Positions 19,670-30,379 of a stretch of DNA of 64,000 nt are shown here, piece after piece. Numbering within the stretch: the stretch's first letter is position 1; each line of letters begins with the position of its first letter. The translations under genes and the position numbers were made by a program. Under the pieces are notes generated by a model. That model had not been told where the DNA came from, ran no database searches, and saw only the letters and a program-made list of their open reading frames with translations. Location: contig NZ_AUAV01000024.1 of the NCBI RefSeq assembly GCF_000428905.1, forward strand, positions 37,286 through 101,285. The letters run 5' to 3'. The stretch is from Brumicola pallidula DSM 14239 = ACAM 615. Lineage in GTDB: Bacteria > Pseudomonadota > Gammaproteobacteria > Enterobacterales > Alteromonadaceae.

Positions 19670-20329
19670 CTACTTGGTTTTTTTCACTTTAATTAAATGC
19701 CGTTCACCCTGAAAATTTGGCACACCAAGGTTGATACAATCTACCACTTTAAAGCCTGTAGGAATTTCGTCAAGTTCAAGTTGGTTAACTTGACCTTTTA
19801 ATGCTAAAAATGTTCCATTTTCATCGGTTAAATATTGGCACCAATGCAGCATATCTCTGAGTGATGCAAAAGCTCTGCTCAGCACGCCATCAAGTGGTTT
19901 TTCCAATTTAAGGTCTTCAACTCGGGTTTGAATAGCAGTTACATTGCTTATTTTTAGCTCGTACAAACTTTGCCTAATAAAACGAACGCGCTTACCTAAA
20001 CTATCAATCAGCAGAAATGTTTTATCTGGATTCATGATAGCTAACGGAATGCCTGGTAGTCCAGCCCCAGTGCCAATGTCAGCAAAATGAGTACCTTGTA
20101 AATGAGGTGAAACAACAATTGAATCAAATATATGTTTGATAAGCATGTCGTGCGGGTCTCTGACTGAGGTTAAATTGTAGGCTTTATTCCACTTATTAAT
20201 TAATAAAACAAACTCTATGAGCTGTTTCTTTTGCAGTGTTGAAACAACAAAATCTAAATCCGCCACCATCTTATCAAATGAATCTGACAGTACATCAAAC
20301 GCGGCAGAGTTATGTTTGTTTGTAATCAT
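19670..20329 (-). CDS. rsmG: 16S rRNA m7G527 methyltransferase
   Basis: A 219-residue SAM-dependent methyltransferase. SAM-binding motif DIGTGAGLPGIPLA lies in its middle, with NKWNKAYNLTSVRDP before it, as in RsmG/GidB. Its ATG overlaps the mnmG stop codon by one base (TAATG on the minus strand), so the two are translationally coupled. Confidence 0.96.
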   Translation of the reverse strand: MITNKHNSAAFDVLSDSFDKMVADLDFVVSTLQKKQLIEFVLLINKWNKAYNLTSVRDPHDMLIKHIFDSIVVSPHLQGTHFADIGTGAGLPGIPLAIMNPDKTFLLIDSLGKRVRFIRQSLYELKISNVTAIQTRVEDLKLEKPLDGVLSRAFASLRDMLHWCQYLTDENGTFLALKGQVNQLELDEIPTGFKVVDCINLGVPNFQGERHLIKVKKTK

Positions 20330-22230
20330 TAGGCCGTTTGTTTCTCAGCTTTATATAACATATTGTGTTTCTTTAAATATACCACTAACAGCGAAATTGC
20401 AGCGGGTGTAATACCTGAAATACGCGATGCTTTTCCAATGGTTTCTGGTCGAGCATCACTTAATTTAGCAACGACCTCATTTGATAAACCTGAAATTTGC
20501 GAAAAGTTAAAGTCAATTGGCAATAGTGAATTTTCATGGCGCAATGATTTTGCAACTTCATCTTTCTGACGCTCTATATAACCCGCGTATTTTATTTGAA
20601 TTTCAACCTGTTCTGCTGCTTTGGGATCACTAATACTTGGCCCCAAACTTTCGATACTGGTTAGTTTGGCATAGGTCATTTCAGGACGTCTTATTAACTC
20701 CTCGAGAGAATGCTCACGGCTAATAGGCGTTTTTAACATGCCATTGAGTTGCTCTAACGACTCATGTTTAGTATGTATCCATTGTGATTTTAGTCTTTGC
20801 TTTTCAAGCTCAACACTGTTCATTTTTTGCTGGAAATATGCCCATTGTTCATCTCCAACAAGACCAATTTCCCTGCCTTTTTCAGTCAGGCGAACATCAG
20901 CATTATCTTCTCTAAGTAACAACCGGTACTCCGCTCGGCTGGTAAACATACGATAAGGTTCTTTGGTGCCCATTGTGGCCAGGTCATCAATTAACACACC
21001 CATATAGGCCTCATCGCGACGCAATTCAAAACCGTCTTTTCCTTGGCACTGCAATGCGGCATTTGCGCCCGCTACTAAACCTTGTGCTCCAGCCTCTTCA
21101 TAGCCAGTTGTACCGTTAATCTGACCCGCGAAAAATAATCCACCAATAAATTTAGTTTCAAGTGTTTGCTTTAAATCACGTGGATCAAAAAAATCATACT
21201 CTATGGCATAACCAGGGCGAATAATGTGTGCATTTTCAAACCCATTAATTGAGCGAACTAACGCCATTTGAATATCAAAAGGTAAACTCGTTGATATTCC
21301 ATTTGGATATACTTCAACGCTGGTCAATCCTTCAGGCTCAACAAATATCTGATGTGATGTTTTATCTGCAAAACGAACTACTTTATCCTCAATTGACGGA
21401 CAATATCTTGGTCCTACACCTTCAATAACGCCCGTATACATAGGCGATCTGTCTAAGCCAGAACGCACAATATCATGGGTTTTTTCATTGGTGTGAGTTA
21501 TGTAACAAGGAATTTGACGAGGATGATCCTCTGCTTTACCCGTAAATGAAAATACAGGAAGCGGTGTATCGCCTGGCTGTGCCTGCATTTTTGAATAATC
21601 AAGCGTACGCGTATCTAAGCGAGCAGGGGTCCCTGTTTTAAGTCTGCCAACTCTAAATGGCAAGGCACGAAGTCTTACTGCTAGTGCATTCGATGGAGGG
21701 TCGCCAGCTCTTCCACCTTTGTAATTTTCCATGCCAATGTGAATAGTACCACCGAGAAAAGTACCGACGGTGATCACCACTGTTTTTGCTCTAAATTTCA
21801 AACCCATTTGTGTAACTACGCCAACAACACAATCATTCTCTACGATAAGATCATCACATGATTGTTGAAATAGAGTTAAGTTGGGTTGGTTTTCAAGTAC
21901 CTGACGAACCGCCATACGATACAAGCTTCTATCAGCTTGTGCACGGGTTGCTCGCACTGCAGGTCCTTTGCTTGAATTTAATGTTCGAAACTGGATACCT
22001 GCTTTATCGGTTGCTTTTGCCATAACGCCACCAAGGGCATCGATTTCTTTGACTAAATGTCCCTTGCCAATACCACCTATGGCAGGATTACATGACATTT
22101 GTCCAAGCGTTTCAATACTGTGAGTAAGCAATAAGGTATTTACGCCCATGCGAGCCGCGGCTGTTGCAGCCTCAGTTCCAGCATGACCACCACCGACAAC
22201 AATGACATCAAAATCTTGTTGGTAAAACAT
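20329..22230 (-). CDS. mnmG: tRNA uridine-34 carboxymethylaminomethyl enzyme MnmG
   Basis: A 633-residue FAD protein that, with MnmE, builds the cmnm5 group on U34 of several tRNAs. The FAD-binding motif [10 protein letters not shown] lies near the N terminus, and the family signature [11 protein letters not shown] and [13 protein letters not shown] are present. The open frame reaches 22245, but the family N terminus ([15 protein letters not shown]) fixes the ATG at 22230. It is the first gene of the run on the left of oriC and is transcribed away from it. Confidence 0.96.
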   Translation of the reverse strand: MFYQQDFDVIVVGGGHAGTEAATAAARMGVNTLLLTHSIETLGQMSCNPAIGGIGKGHLVKEIDALGGVMAKATDKAGIQFRTLNSSKGPAVRATRAQADRSLYRMAVRQVLENQPNLTLFQQSCDDLIVENDCVVGVVTQMGLKFRAKTVVITVGTFLGGTIHIGMENYKGGRAGDPPSNALAVRLRALPFRVGRLKTGTPARLDTRTLDYSKMQAQPGDTPLPVFSFTGKAEDHPRQIPCYITHTNEKTHDIVRSGLDRSPMYTGVIEGVGPRYCPSIEDKVVRFADKTSHQIFVEPEGLTSVEVYPNGISTSLPFDIQMALVRSINGFENAHIIRPGYAIEYDFFDPRDLKQTLETKFIGGLFFAGQINGTTGYEEAGAQGLVAGANAALQCQGKDGFELRRDEAYMGVLIDDLATMGTKEPYRMFTSRAEYRLLLREDNADVRLTEKGREIGLVGDEQWAYFQQKMNSVELEKQRLKSQWIHTKHESLEQLNGMLKTPISREHSLEELIRRPEMTYAKLTSIESLGPSISDPKAAEQVEIQIKYAGYIERQKDEVAKSLRHENSLLPIDFNFSQISGLSNEVVAKLSDARPETIGKASRISGITPAAISLLVVYLKKHNMLYKAEKQTA

Positions 22231-22564
22231 GTGCAATTGCCTCAATTAAAATCACGGTAAAACAAACAGCTTAGTTAGTGTTAGTACCCAATCAATTTAT
22301 TGATCTGGTTATATTATATCTAACGCTAAAAAAAATATTTAAAACAACCCGAAAAAACGGGGTTCACATGGTATACGAGTTTAACCTTATTTGGAATCCT
22401 TATGATTCGAACACAAGTTGAAGTTGGGTTCATTTTTTATAAGATAGATTGAGTGTGAATTGAATTACCTATGCTAAACAATAGTTGAAAATTAAAAGTA
22501 GTCTAGTTAGATGCTTAAACATTTTTGTATGTTTTTAGCCTCAATTTATTGATTTTTTGCTTAG

Positions 22565-22993
22565 TAAAAAAAAAGGCTAAAATTGGCTTTGCGTTTTGCT
22601 TAATAAAAACAAAGATCTTAGATATATAGTTTATTATTATTATTATTAGGCAAGCACTTTTCTGTTTATAAGTGTTTATTTAAATTAAAAATCAATAAGT
22701 TAGAACACTTCAAACCCTGTGATCAAGAGGGTGTAGGTTGGGTATATGCTATGTATAACTAGCCCTTTTATCCACAAGCAGAATATCCGTTAAAATTGTC
22801 CAGTGAATGATCATAACTTTTGTACAACTTAGGATCGATCTTATCCACAATACTGAAGAACAGGTGTAAATATTGTGTATAACTTGTATATGAAATTAGA
22901 AAATAATGAGTTGTACTCATCGTCAGTGTCCTAGATCAATGCTTCTTATGGAATACGTAGATTGTTTTATTGATGTTTAGGTACTTATGCACA
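22565..22993. other. oriC: Chromosomal replication origin oriC (predicted)
   Basis: The interval between mnmG and the dnaC-like gene holds an AT-rich unwinding region (about 22565-22650, with GATCTTAGATATATAG and a run of TTA repeats). Four DnaA boxes follow: TTATCCACA at 22768-22776 and 22841-22849, TGTGTATAA (minus) at 22874-22882, and TTATGCACA at 22985-22993. Six GATC sites lie in about 330 bp. The order mnmG, AT-rich region, DnaA boxes, mioC side matches E. coli oriC. The rest of the gene-free interval (22231-22564 and 22994-23519) shows no gene. Confidence 0.8.
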
Positions 22994-23519
22994 ATAATTT
23001 ACTTGCTTACAAAGTAATGAAAAACCTTACCTTCAAATAAAGTAAAAAAATAAGGTAAAGCAGGTCAATATATGGGTCCCCGTAATTCATGTTTTTTCGA
23101 TTTTACAAGTAACATTAACGCTTATATAACCATTTTCAGTAGTTGAAATTATCATTATGAACATAGGAATCATTTCTATTTTGGTACTAAAACATAGTTA
23201 ATAAAGGTACTAATGGTTAATATAGAACCGTTAAATTTTTTAAGGTAGTCATTTTTTTTGACTGTTTATAGCTAAAAAACGGAATGCTGCTTGTAAAATG
23301 ATGCCAATGTCATCATTAAAGTCAGCTCTGTAGGCACAAATAATAAAGAAAGTGATACTAAAGACAACAGAACTTCAGGTTGGTTTATGGATTTTGTTGC
23401 GATGAGTTAGTATTTACAGGAAAAAAATAGGGTAGCGGATAATATTAGCTAAGGGGTATTAACGCTAAATTTAGTAAGGATGATGAGCAACCCTGCTATG
23501 TTCTCACCATTGAGCTGAA

Positions 23520-24335
23520 CTAGCGTACTTGATTAGGCTGGTATTGATTGCCACTGGTTGGTTCTGCATAGTCAGGAACGACTTGCTTACGTCTGCTAGG
23601 GCCTTGGAAACGCACTTTATAAGTATCATACTCTTTAATTGATTCAAAACAGTATCGACCTAAGGCAGTTTCAAGGTCTTTTAAATTATGGTTGGTAATA
23701 AGAATACAGTTTTTATTATCAATAAGGCGTTGTCGCAATAAACTACCTAGCCAGCTTTGTGTGGTTTTTTTAAGCATTGTTTCATTGACGCAAACTTCAT
23801 CTAATATTAGCAAATCAACTTCTTGTAGTTGTTTGTTTATTTGACGGAATTTTTCTGGAGCACTGTCGGCAGATTGGAAATCGTAAGACGAGAATCGCAT
23901 TTCTAACAGTGTTTGTAATTGACGGTACATCACGGTAGTTTCGTACTGGTCTATTAACTGATGAGCGATGGCCCCTGCAATATGTGATTTACCACGACCA
24001 TAGTCACCGTAAAAAATCATCATATGAGCGCCACTGTTGCGCCAGCTTGCATCGGCATGAGCTGCAATAAATGATTTTGCTATATTGATAGCTTCAACAA
24101 CATCTTGTGCGTCTTCAATTAAATTGTGAAAAGTCCACTTTGGGTCTAGCTCTGATTTACCGTGTATCTTTTGTACGCGCTGAAGTCGAGTCTCTTGTTG
24201 TAATTTTTGAACATCTTGGTTGGCTAAACGATCAAATTCTTGACGACGTTCTTTATAGTTAAATTGAGCTTCAGGTTCGGGATCTTTTCCCAAAGACTTG
24301 GCCAATTCATTAATCCTATCGTTTAGACTTTTCAT
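23520..24335 (-). CDS. dnaC: Replicative helicase loader, DnaC-like AAA+ ATPase
   Basis: A 271-residue AAA+ protein with Walker A GDYGRGKS at residues 110-117 and Walker B LLILDE at 175-180. A coiled, charged N terminus of about 90 residues could contact DnaB. The family includes DnaC and DnaI-type loaders. It overlaps the dnaT-like gene by the ATGA motif, so they form one unit. The product probably loads the helicase at the adjacent oriC and at restart sites. Confidence 0.85.
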   Translation of the reverse strand: MKSLNDRINELAKSLGKDPEPEAQFNYKERRQEFDRLANQDVQKLQQETRLQRVQKIHGKSELDPKWTFHNLIEDAQDVVEAINIAKSFIAAHADASWRNSGAHMMIFYGDYGRGKSHIAGAIAHQLIDQYETTVMYRQLQTLLEMRFSSYDFQSADSAPEKFRQINKQLQEVDLLILDEVCVNETMLKKTTQSWLGSLLRQRLIDNKNCILITNHNLKDLETALGRYCFESIKEYDTYKVRFQGPSRRKQVVPDYAEPTSGNQYQPNQVR

Positions 24336-24982
24336 GATTTCCCGCTGTATTTTTCAATTAGTTGTTTAACGTTGTCATCTATTTCAATACCTGCCTGTGG
24401 TGTTATCCACTGGTGGCCTACTTTGGTTTGTTCTTTATTAACAGGCAGTCGTTGACGGCGCTGCTTTATATTTAACACAAATTTTTGTGTCCACTGATAA
24501 TCAGTAAATTGTTTTTCAGGATAACCTAACCAATAAGCAATGTATTCACCCAGTTCATCAGCAGAATAACCTTTATCAATAACGCCGACAAGCTGGCAAA
24601 GTTGCTCGAATAAATCAGCATCTGGTCGCCAGTTGATATTCATTTTAATAAAACTCTGGTGTTTGTCTGTGCTGATGTCAAAAAGGTCTTTACTAATACT
24701 TAATGGCAAATGAATTACTTGATTATTCAAACTGCGTTTGTAAGATTGCTCGTGATTAATCCTAATTAGCCCAACGCTGTCTAATTCTTTAAGTAATGAA
24801 TTAACTTGTCGTCCTAAAGTCACCACTTCTTCCTTACCATTCAAAAAATCCATAATATCTTTATAAGAAAGTGTAACATTACCTTTCATGGATTTACTTT
24901 TGGATACTAAATAAACACTATAGAGTGCTCTAGCATGATTGCTCATGGATAATTGAAGGGCGTCTAATTCTAAGCTATTCAT
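24332..24982 (-). CDS. dnaT: Primosomal protein, DnaT-like
   Basis: A 216-residue protein. The N-terminal half looks like a winged-helix domain (YKDIMDFLNGKEEVVTLGRQ). The C-terminal part (NWRPDADLFEQLCQL, then ELGEYIAYWLGYPEKQFTDYQWTQKF) matches the DnaT DNA-binding domain. It lies directly upstream of the dnaC-like gene and 8 bp downstream of mioC. In E. coli dnaT-dnaC lies far from the origin. Confidence 0.8.
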   Translation of the reverse strand: MNSLELDALQLSMSNHARALYSVYLVSKSKSMKGNVTLSYKDIMDFLNGKEEVVTLGRQVNSLLKELDSVGLIRINHEQSYKRSLNNQVIHLPLSISKDLFDISTDKHQSFIKMNINWRPDADLFEQLCQLVGVIDKGYSADELGEYIAYWLGYPEKQFTDYQWTQKFVLNIKQRRQRLPVNKEQTKVGHQWITPQAGIEIDDNVKQLIEKYSGKS

Positions 24983-24990
24983 GCTAATGA

Positions 24991-25431
24991 CTATTCACCT
25001 ATTACTTTATCTAATTGTGCAACAAACCATTCGACTGCAACTTCCTCAGGAATAGGGTGGTGCAGTACATCTATATGCAGGGGTTCACTTAGCAAAGTTA
25101 CACCTTTTTCAACAAGTAAGGTTTCCATTTTCATTGCAGCGCCGCAATAAGTATCGTAACTGCTATCGCCAAGTCCAATAATCATGGCATTAAAACCGGT
25201 TAAATCATGCTGTTGAAGCGCCTTAGCATAAGGGGCAATATTGTCAGGCAAATCACCCGCGCCATGCGTAGAAGTACATATCAATAATACATGGTCTTTA
25301 TTCAACGTAGACACGCTAGGTTCAAAGTGACATTCACCTGTATGACCAATTTCAATAATGCTAACCAATATTGCTTCTGCGACATATTCCGAAGCGCCTA
25401 GTACAGAACCTACCATGATATCGAAGTGCAT
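24991..25431 (-). CDS. mioC: Flavodoxin-like protein MioC
   Basis: A 146-residue FMN-binding flavodoxin. The fold follows VGSVLGASEYVAEAIL (phosphate loop region), TSTHGAGDLPDNI and IGLGDSSYDTYC. In E. coli it takes part in biotin synthesis and its transcription runs toward oriC. Here too it lies on the right side of the origin and reads leftward. Confidence 0.92.
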   Translation of the reverse strand: MHFDIMVGSVLGASEYVAEAILVSIIEIGHTGECHFEPSVSTLNKDHVLLICTSTHGAGDLPDNIAPYAKALQQHDLTGFNAMIIGLGDSSYDTYCGAAMKMETLLVEKGVTLLSEPLHIDVLHHPIPEEVAVEWFVAQLDKVIGE

Positions 25432-25583
25432 GTAATTACCTTAAATGATGAATGCTATTGTAATTTAATATTTGTATTGGAAATCGATAACCTGAAACAA
25501 TATATTGTTGATATTAAGCAGTGTTGTAAATACCTCAACCAAAAACGACCAGATATTGAGTGAGTGTATTTATATGACAAAGG

Positions 25584-26951
25584 TTATTTACCAATGCAAA
25601 AGGATGAAAATATTTTACCTAATAAATCATCTGAACTAAATTCACCGGTGATTTCATTTAAATACTGTTGTGCTATACGTAACTCTTCAGCAAGTAATTC
25701 CCCTGCCATATTATCTTCAAGTTGTGATTTGCCCAGTTTTATATGCTCATCAGCTTGTTGTAATGCGATAATATGACGTTGCCGTGCGATGACTTGGTCT
25801 TCTCCCGCTTGCTCAAAGCCCATACACTGCTTTAAATGGTCTCTGAGCTCATTTATACCGTGTTGTTGCTTTGCTGAAATACGTAATACAGGGTAAGTAG
25901 CACTTGTTGATAGACCAATCGTCTCACCGCTTTCATCACATTTATTACGAATAACGGTGATGTTTGGATTAGCGGGCAGGCGAGCGTAAAATTCTGGCCA
26001 TATAGCGCTGGGTTGGTCTGCTTTTTCCTCGTTGCTGTCTACCATAAATAAAATACGGTCGGCCTTCTCAATTTCAGTCCAAGCTCTCTCTATACCAATT
26101 TTTTCGACTTCATCGGTGCTTTCGCGCAGCCCAGCGGTGTCGATAATATGCAATGGCATTCCATCAATATGAATATGTTCCTTTAGTACATCACGAGTAG
26201 TACCCGCGATGTGAGTTACGATCGCAGATTCTTTACCTGAAAGTGCATTGAGTAAACTCGACTTACCTGCATTGGGTCTACCTACAATGACCACAGACAT
26301 GCCGTCGCGGATTAAGCTACCTTGTTTGGCTTGATGTTTAATGCTGTCGAGCTGTTTACAGATTTTAAGTAAGTCACCTTGAATTTTGCCGTCTCCCAAA
26401 AAATCGATTTCTTCTTCGGGGAAGTCAATCGCTGCCTCAACATACATACGGAGGTAAATAACTTGTTCAACCAAGGTATTAATTTGCTGAGAAAATTCAC
26501 CTTGAAGCGAACGAAGTGCACTTTTGGCCGCTTGTTTTGAGGTTGCGTCGATAAGGTCGGCAATAGCTTCAGCTTGAGTTAAATCTAATTTATCGTTTAA
26601 AAAGGCTTGTTCACTAAATTCACCTGGTCGAGCTAAGCGGATATCCGAGATGGCAACACAAGCGTCGAGTAATAATTCCATTACAACTTGACCGCCATGG
26701 CCTTGTAGTTCCAACACATCTTCCCCTGTAAAAGAATGTGGAGCCTTAAAATACAAAGCGATGCCTTGGTCAATGACATTATTATGTTGGTCTTTAAATG
26801 GTAAATATCTAGCCTGACGCAGTGGAGGGCATTGACCCAATAAACGCAGCGCAACGTCTTGTGCTTTAGGTCCAGACACACGCACAATACCAACACCACC
26901 GCGTCCGGGCGCGGTGGCTTGTGCAACAATGGTTTCTTTATTTAATGACAT
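25584..26951 (-). CDS. mnmE: tRNA modification GTPase MnmE
   Basis: A 455-residue GTPase: N-terminal tetrahydrofolate-binding domain ([16 protein letters not shown]), helical domain, inserted G domain with GRPNAGKS at 224-231, DTAGLRES and NKCD, and the invariant C-terminal CIGK. It is the partner of MnmG in U34 modification and is normal in length. Confidence 0.97.
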   Translation of the reverse strand: MSLNKETIVAQATAPGRGGVGIVRVSGPKAQDVALRLLGQCPPLRQARYLPFKDQHNNVIDQGIALYFKAPHSFTGEDVLELQGHGGQVVMELLLDACVAISDIRLARPGEFSEQAFLNDKLDLTQAEAIADLIDATSKQAAKSALRSLQGEFSQQINTLVEQVIYLRMYVEAAIDFPEEEIDFLGDGKIQGDLLKICKQLDSIKHQAKQGSLIRDGMSVVIVGRPNAGKSSLLNALSGKESAIVTHIAGTTRDVLKEHIHIDGMPLHIIDTAGLRESTDEVEKIGIERAWTEIEKADRILFMVDSNEEKADQPSAIWPEFYARLPANPNITVIRNKCDESGETIGLSTSATYPVLRISAKQQHGINELRDHLKQCMGFEQAGEDQVIARQRHIIALQQADEHIKLGKSQLEDNMAGELLAEELRIAQQYLNEITGEFSSDDLLGKIFSSFCIGK

Positions 26952-26996
26952 GTTTAATCAATAGCCTGTTTTTGCTAATAACGGTTAACTAATTTC

Positions 26997-27479
26997 TTAG
27001 TATCGGAAGTTATTAAATTGCAATGGTTGACCCAAGTCTTCTTGTTTTAACAGTGCCATGACGTCTTGCAGATCGTCACGCTTTTTGCCGGTAACACGAA
27101 GTTGTTCGCCCTGAATAGTGGCTTGTACTTTTAGTTTTTTATCTTTAATTAGTTTAACTATTTTCTTTGCTAACGGTTGGTCAATACCTTGTTTAAATCC
27201 AATAGTTTGGCGATGAGTCCGGCCAGTATGACTGCTATCATTACGGTCCATAGACGATGTTTTGATTCCACGTTTTACTAACGCATTACGAAGTATATCC
27301 ATCATTTGCTTAAGTTGGAAATCATCCTGAGCACTCATGATGACGGTTGAATCTTTGAATTCAAATGAAGCTTCGACGTTTCTGAAATCAAAGCGAGTGG
27401 TTAATTCGCGGCTTGCATTTTCAGTCGCATTCTTGACTTCTTCTTCGTTCAATTCAGAAACAATATCAAATGTAGGCAT
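26997..27479 (-). CDS. yajQ: YajQ-family nucleotide-binding protein
   Basis: A 160-residue protein with a duplicated alpha/beta fold ([62 protein letters not shown]). The family binds nucleotides and in some pathogens cyclic di-GMP. It sits between mnmE and yidC, a place where E. coli has no such gene. The YajQ call is confident; its role here is unknown. Confidence 0.93.
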   Translation of the reverse strand: MPTFDIVSELNEEEVKNATENASRELTTRFDFRNVEASFEFKDSTVIMSAQDDFQLKQMMDILRNALVKRGIKTSSMDRNDSSHTGRTHRQTIGFKQGIDQPLAKKIVKLIKDKKLKVQATIQGEQLRVTGKKRDDLQDVMALLKQEDLGQPLQFNNFRY

Positions 27480-27587
27480 GGGCTTTCTCTCTAAAGTTAT
27501 TTTGCGCTTAGCTTGTGTCAGTTATGTTAGTGGCTTTAGTGTAGCTTGTAACCACTGCGGTGTTTAGTAATTCTGAAATGTCGTAGA

Positions 27588-27617
27588 CAAAAAAGCCCGC
27601 AATTAGCAGGCTTTTTA
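27588..27617 (-). terminator. Terminator after yidC
   Basis: An AAAAAGCC...GGCTTTTT hairpin between yidC and yajQ, with T runs on either strand. It may end transcription from yidC. Confidence 0.75.
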
Positions 27618-27650
27618 AAAAAAGATAATTAAAACTGTATATCAGTCTTA

Positions 27651-29369
27651 CTATTTTACGTCTGTTTGCCCTTTACTACTAATGCCTCTTTTTTCCATTG
27701 ATGCATAGATAATTTTCGCTTGAACAAGAGTAATAACATTACTCACTAACCAGTACAAGACCAACCCAGCAGGGAAGAAGAAGAAGAAAATACTCATTGC
27801 AACAGGCATATATGTCATTATTTTTTGTTGTAACGGATCAGTGATAGTCATGGGCTGTAAACGTTGCAACAAGAACATGCTCGCACCAGTTAAAATAGGT
27901 AATACATAATATGGATCAGCAACTGATAGGTCAGTTATCCAGAATATGAAATCGGCGTGACGTAATTCAACACTTTCGAGCAACACCCAGTATAAGGCTA
28001 AAAATATCGGCATTTGTAGAAGTAGAGGAAAACAACCGCCCATAGGGTTTACTTTTTCTTTCTTATACATTTCCATCATGGCCTGAGACAGCTTTTGGCG
28101 ATCATCTCCAAAACGCTCTTTTAACTGCGCCATTTTAGGTTGCAAGTTACGCATTTTAGCCATTGATTCATATTGCTTTTTGGTTAGCCAGTACATGGCA
28201 CCCTTAACAACAATAGTGACACAAATAATAGCTAAGCCCCAATTGATCACGATACTCTGTATCCACATTAGTAATGAAAATAGAGGTTGCGAAATCATAA
28301 ATAAGAATCCGTAATCTACGGTTAGGTCCAGTCCAGGAGCAAGAGCTGCTAAAACGCTCTGTGTTTTAGGTCCCATATATAGTTGGCTTGAAATCGTACT
28401 TTCACCGTTAACTGCAATGGTTACAGGTTGTCCTGTATATCCGATAATCGCAAAATTACTATTAACAATTCTACTGGTAATAGTATTGGTCTGTTCTTGT
28501 GGTGGTACCCATGCAGTGACAAAATAATGCTCAATCATACCGGTCCATCCGCCAATGGTAACGACATTTAGTTTATCGTCTTGAAAATCACCAAAAGGAA
28601 ATTTGTCATATTTGTCGTCTTTTGTAGAGTAAGCACCACCGCGATAAATAGGCATAAACATGCTGCCACCAGGCTGATCTAAGGTGGTTTGCTTGAGCTG
28701 TGCGAATTGCGCCATTATTGCAGGGGCATTTGTATTGTTTTTGATGTCATAATTGACCTCAACAACATGGTGATCGCGTTTGAACACAAAGGTTTTAGTG
28801 ACACTAAGTCCTTCTGCTGATGACCACGTTAATGGAACGCTTAAGGTATCACCTTCCAATATAAAGTCATTCTTTGAGGTGCTGTATAAAGGACGGCCTT
28901 TTGGATTTGCATCAGGGCCTGACTTACCAACTAAGCCACTTTGTGCAATATGCAGTCGCTCAATATCGGGCTTGAGTAATTGATAGGAATCATTTTCGCC
29001 TTGGGTTATTGGATATTTAACTAGGTCAGCACGCACTACGTCACCACCGACTAAATCGATTGTAAGGTCGAGTGTGTCGGTCATGATTGTAATATAACGG
29101 TCACGGTTAGTTTCCAAAGCGCTAATTTGCGGCACGATGGAATCACTTACCGGGATGTCGTTAGCGATGTTATTGCCGATGGAGGGTATCGACGAGGGTG
29201 TCGGTATTTCTCCATTGGCTGACGAAACACTCGGCACACCTTGGCTGGCACTAGTTTGTTGAACAGGGGGTGTTATTGGCTGTGGGCCATAAGCGTCCCT
29301 ATACTCAACCCATAATAGATAACTGACTAATAATAAGCCAATAACCAAGAGACTTCTTTGGGATTCCAT
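27651..29369 (-). CDS. yidC: Membrane protein insertase YidC
   Basis: A 572-residue insertase: N-terminal membrane span (LLVIGLLLVSYLLWV), a long periplasmic beta domain, then a C-terminal five-span core with WGLAIICVTIVVKGAMYWL, the cytoplasmic coiled loop KMRNLQPKMAQLKERFGDD, and FFPAGLVLYWLVSNV. It inserts Fo c and other proteins. It follows yidD in the conserved rpmH-rnpA-yidD-yidC order. Confidence 0.97.
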   Translation of the reverse strand: MESQRSLLVIGLLLVSYLLWVEYRDAYGPQPITPPVQQTSASQGVPSVSSANGEIPTPSSIPSIGNNIANDIPVSDSIVPQISALETNRDRYITIMTDTLDLTIDLVGGDVVRADLVKYPITQGENDSYQLLKPDIERLHIAQSGLVGKSGPDANPKGRPLYSTSKNDFILEGDTLSVPLTWSSAEGLSVTKTFVFKRDHHVVEVNYDIKNNTNAPAIMAQFAQLKQTTLDQPGGSMFMPIYRGGAYSTKDDKYDKFPFGDFQDDKLNVVTIGGWTGMIEHYFVTAWVPPQEQTNTITSRIVNSNFAIIGYTGQPVTIAVNGESTISSQLYMGPKTQSVLAALAPGLDLTVDYGFLFMISQPLFSLLMWIQSIVINWGLAIICVTIVVKGAMYWLTKKQYESMAKMRNLQPKMAQLKERFGDDRQKLSQAMMEMYKKEKVNPMGGCFPLLLQMPIFLALYWVLLESVELRHADFIFWITDLSVADPYYVLPILTGASMFLLQRLQPMTITDPLQQKIMTYMPVAMSIFFFFFPAGLVLYWLVSNVITLVQAKIIYASMEKRGISSKGQTDVK

Positions 29370-29381
29370 ATTTTTCTCATT

Positions 29382-29753
29382 TTAAAGTTTATTTTTAGGT
29401 GTTGCTACTGACGTTGGTTCTGCTGTCTCAGTGCGTTCTGAATGCGCGTCGTCGTTGTCAATTGTGCCAGGTACGTAATCGAACCCACCCGCATGCATTG
29501 GGTTACATTTCATTATTCTTTTTACAGATAGCCAAGTTCCCTTTACTAATCCGTGTCTTTCTAAGGCTTGGTGTGCGTAACAAGAACAGGTCGGATGAAA
29601 ACGACAATTTTGTCCTAGCATTGGAGATATCAGAACTTGGTAAACTTTTATCAATGTTCTAAACGGCAGTGTTAGCACAGAAAGAAGCCTTGGGACGTCT
29701 GGATCTGGGTTTATTTTGCCGGTTGATTGCACCGAAGAGTCATCTTTCGCCAT
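29382..29753 (-). CDS. yidD: Membrane protein insertion efficiency factor YidD
   Basis: A 123-residue protein with the family core [23 protein letters not shown], in which the cysteines are conserved, and [19 protein letters not shown]. It is longer than E. coli YidD (85 residues) because of a polar tail. The start overlaps rnpA by 43 bp; the true start could be slightly later. Confidence 0.9.
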   Translation of the reverse strand: MAKDDSSVQSTGKINPDPDVPRLLSVLTLPFRTLIKVYQVLISPMLGQNCRFHPTCSCYAHQALERHGLVKGTWLSVKRIMKCNPMHAGGFDYVPGTIDNDDAHSERTETAEPTSVATPKNKL

Positions 29754-30082
29754 AATTTCTCTAATTGAATAACTAGTGCTTGGTTCTCCATTTGACCAAT
29801 GCCTTGTTTCGCGATAACGATAATATCAACATTTGGTAGCTGATGTCTTTGTAATCGGAAGCTTTCTCTAATAATTCTTTTTATTTTGTTACGATCAGTC
29901 GCATTTTTGACTTTTTTCTTAGGTACAGTAATACCTAAACGAGCTGTTTTGTGTTCATTGTGTCGAGCTAAAATAGTGATGTGATTAGATACGGCAGGAA
30001 TGGCTTGGTCAAATACAAAGGAGAAGTTTTTGGGAGTCAACAAACGTGACTCCCTGGGAAATGAGTGATTTACCAGTTTAAT
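29711..30082 (-). CDS. rnpA: RNase P protein component, probable non-AUG start
   Basis: Protein subunit of RNase P. The core [14 protein letters not shown] matches the RNR box. The conventional frame begins at a TTG at 30043 (LLTPKNF), but the same frame runs upstream through [10 protein letters not shown], the conserved N-terminal motif of RnpA (E. coli FPRELRLLTP), and beyond it to K-L-V-N-H-S. No ATG, GTG or TTG exists in that stretch. An ATT at 30080-30082 is well placed, with CTG at 30074-30076 as an alternative. An in-frame TGA lies just upstream. The coordinates use the ATT; the start is uncertain. Confidence 0.85.
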   Translation of the reverse strand: MKLVNHSFPRESRLLTPKNFSFVFDQAIPAVSNHITILARHNEHKTARLGITVPKKKVKNATDRNKIKRIIRESFRLQRHQLPNVDIIVIAKQGIGQMENQALVIQLEKLWRKMTLRCNQPAK

Positions 30083-30098
30083 ATGTTTTACTCACACA

Positions 30099-30233
30099 TT
30101 AAGCTGATAATTTCGCTCTTCCTTTTGCTCTGCGATTTGCAAGAATTTTGCGACCATTTTTAGTGGCCATGCGAGCACGAAATCCGTGTGAGCGTTTGCG
30201 CTTTAAGTTACTTGGTTGAAAAGTTCTTTTCAT
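30099..30233 (-). CDS. rpmH: 50S ribosomal protein L34
   Basis: A 44-residue basic protein beginning [19 protein letters not shown] and ending AKGRAKLSA. It is an exact L34 pattern and too short for many ORF cut-offs. It heads the rpmH-rnpA-yidD-yidC unit and is divergent from dnaA. Confidence 0.97.
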   Translation of the reverse strand: MKRTFQPSNLKRKRSHGFRARMATKNGRKILANRRAKGRAKLSA

Positions 30234-30379
30234 GACCTGATCTCTACTTGTTTCAATTTAGCGTTGAAGCATTAGTTTCAACTTTTATGAAACCTTGCTT
30301 GGAAATGGACGCAGAATGATAGAGACCCTTAGTCGCATTGTCAATGTTTATCAGCGTATAAAGGGGTATTTATTTAAAT

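Noticed and set aside
22987..23519. Gene between oriC and dnaC
   Set aside because: No frame of useful length with a start signal; the sequence is AT-rich with many stops.
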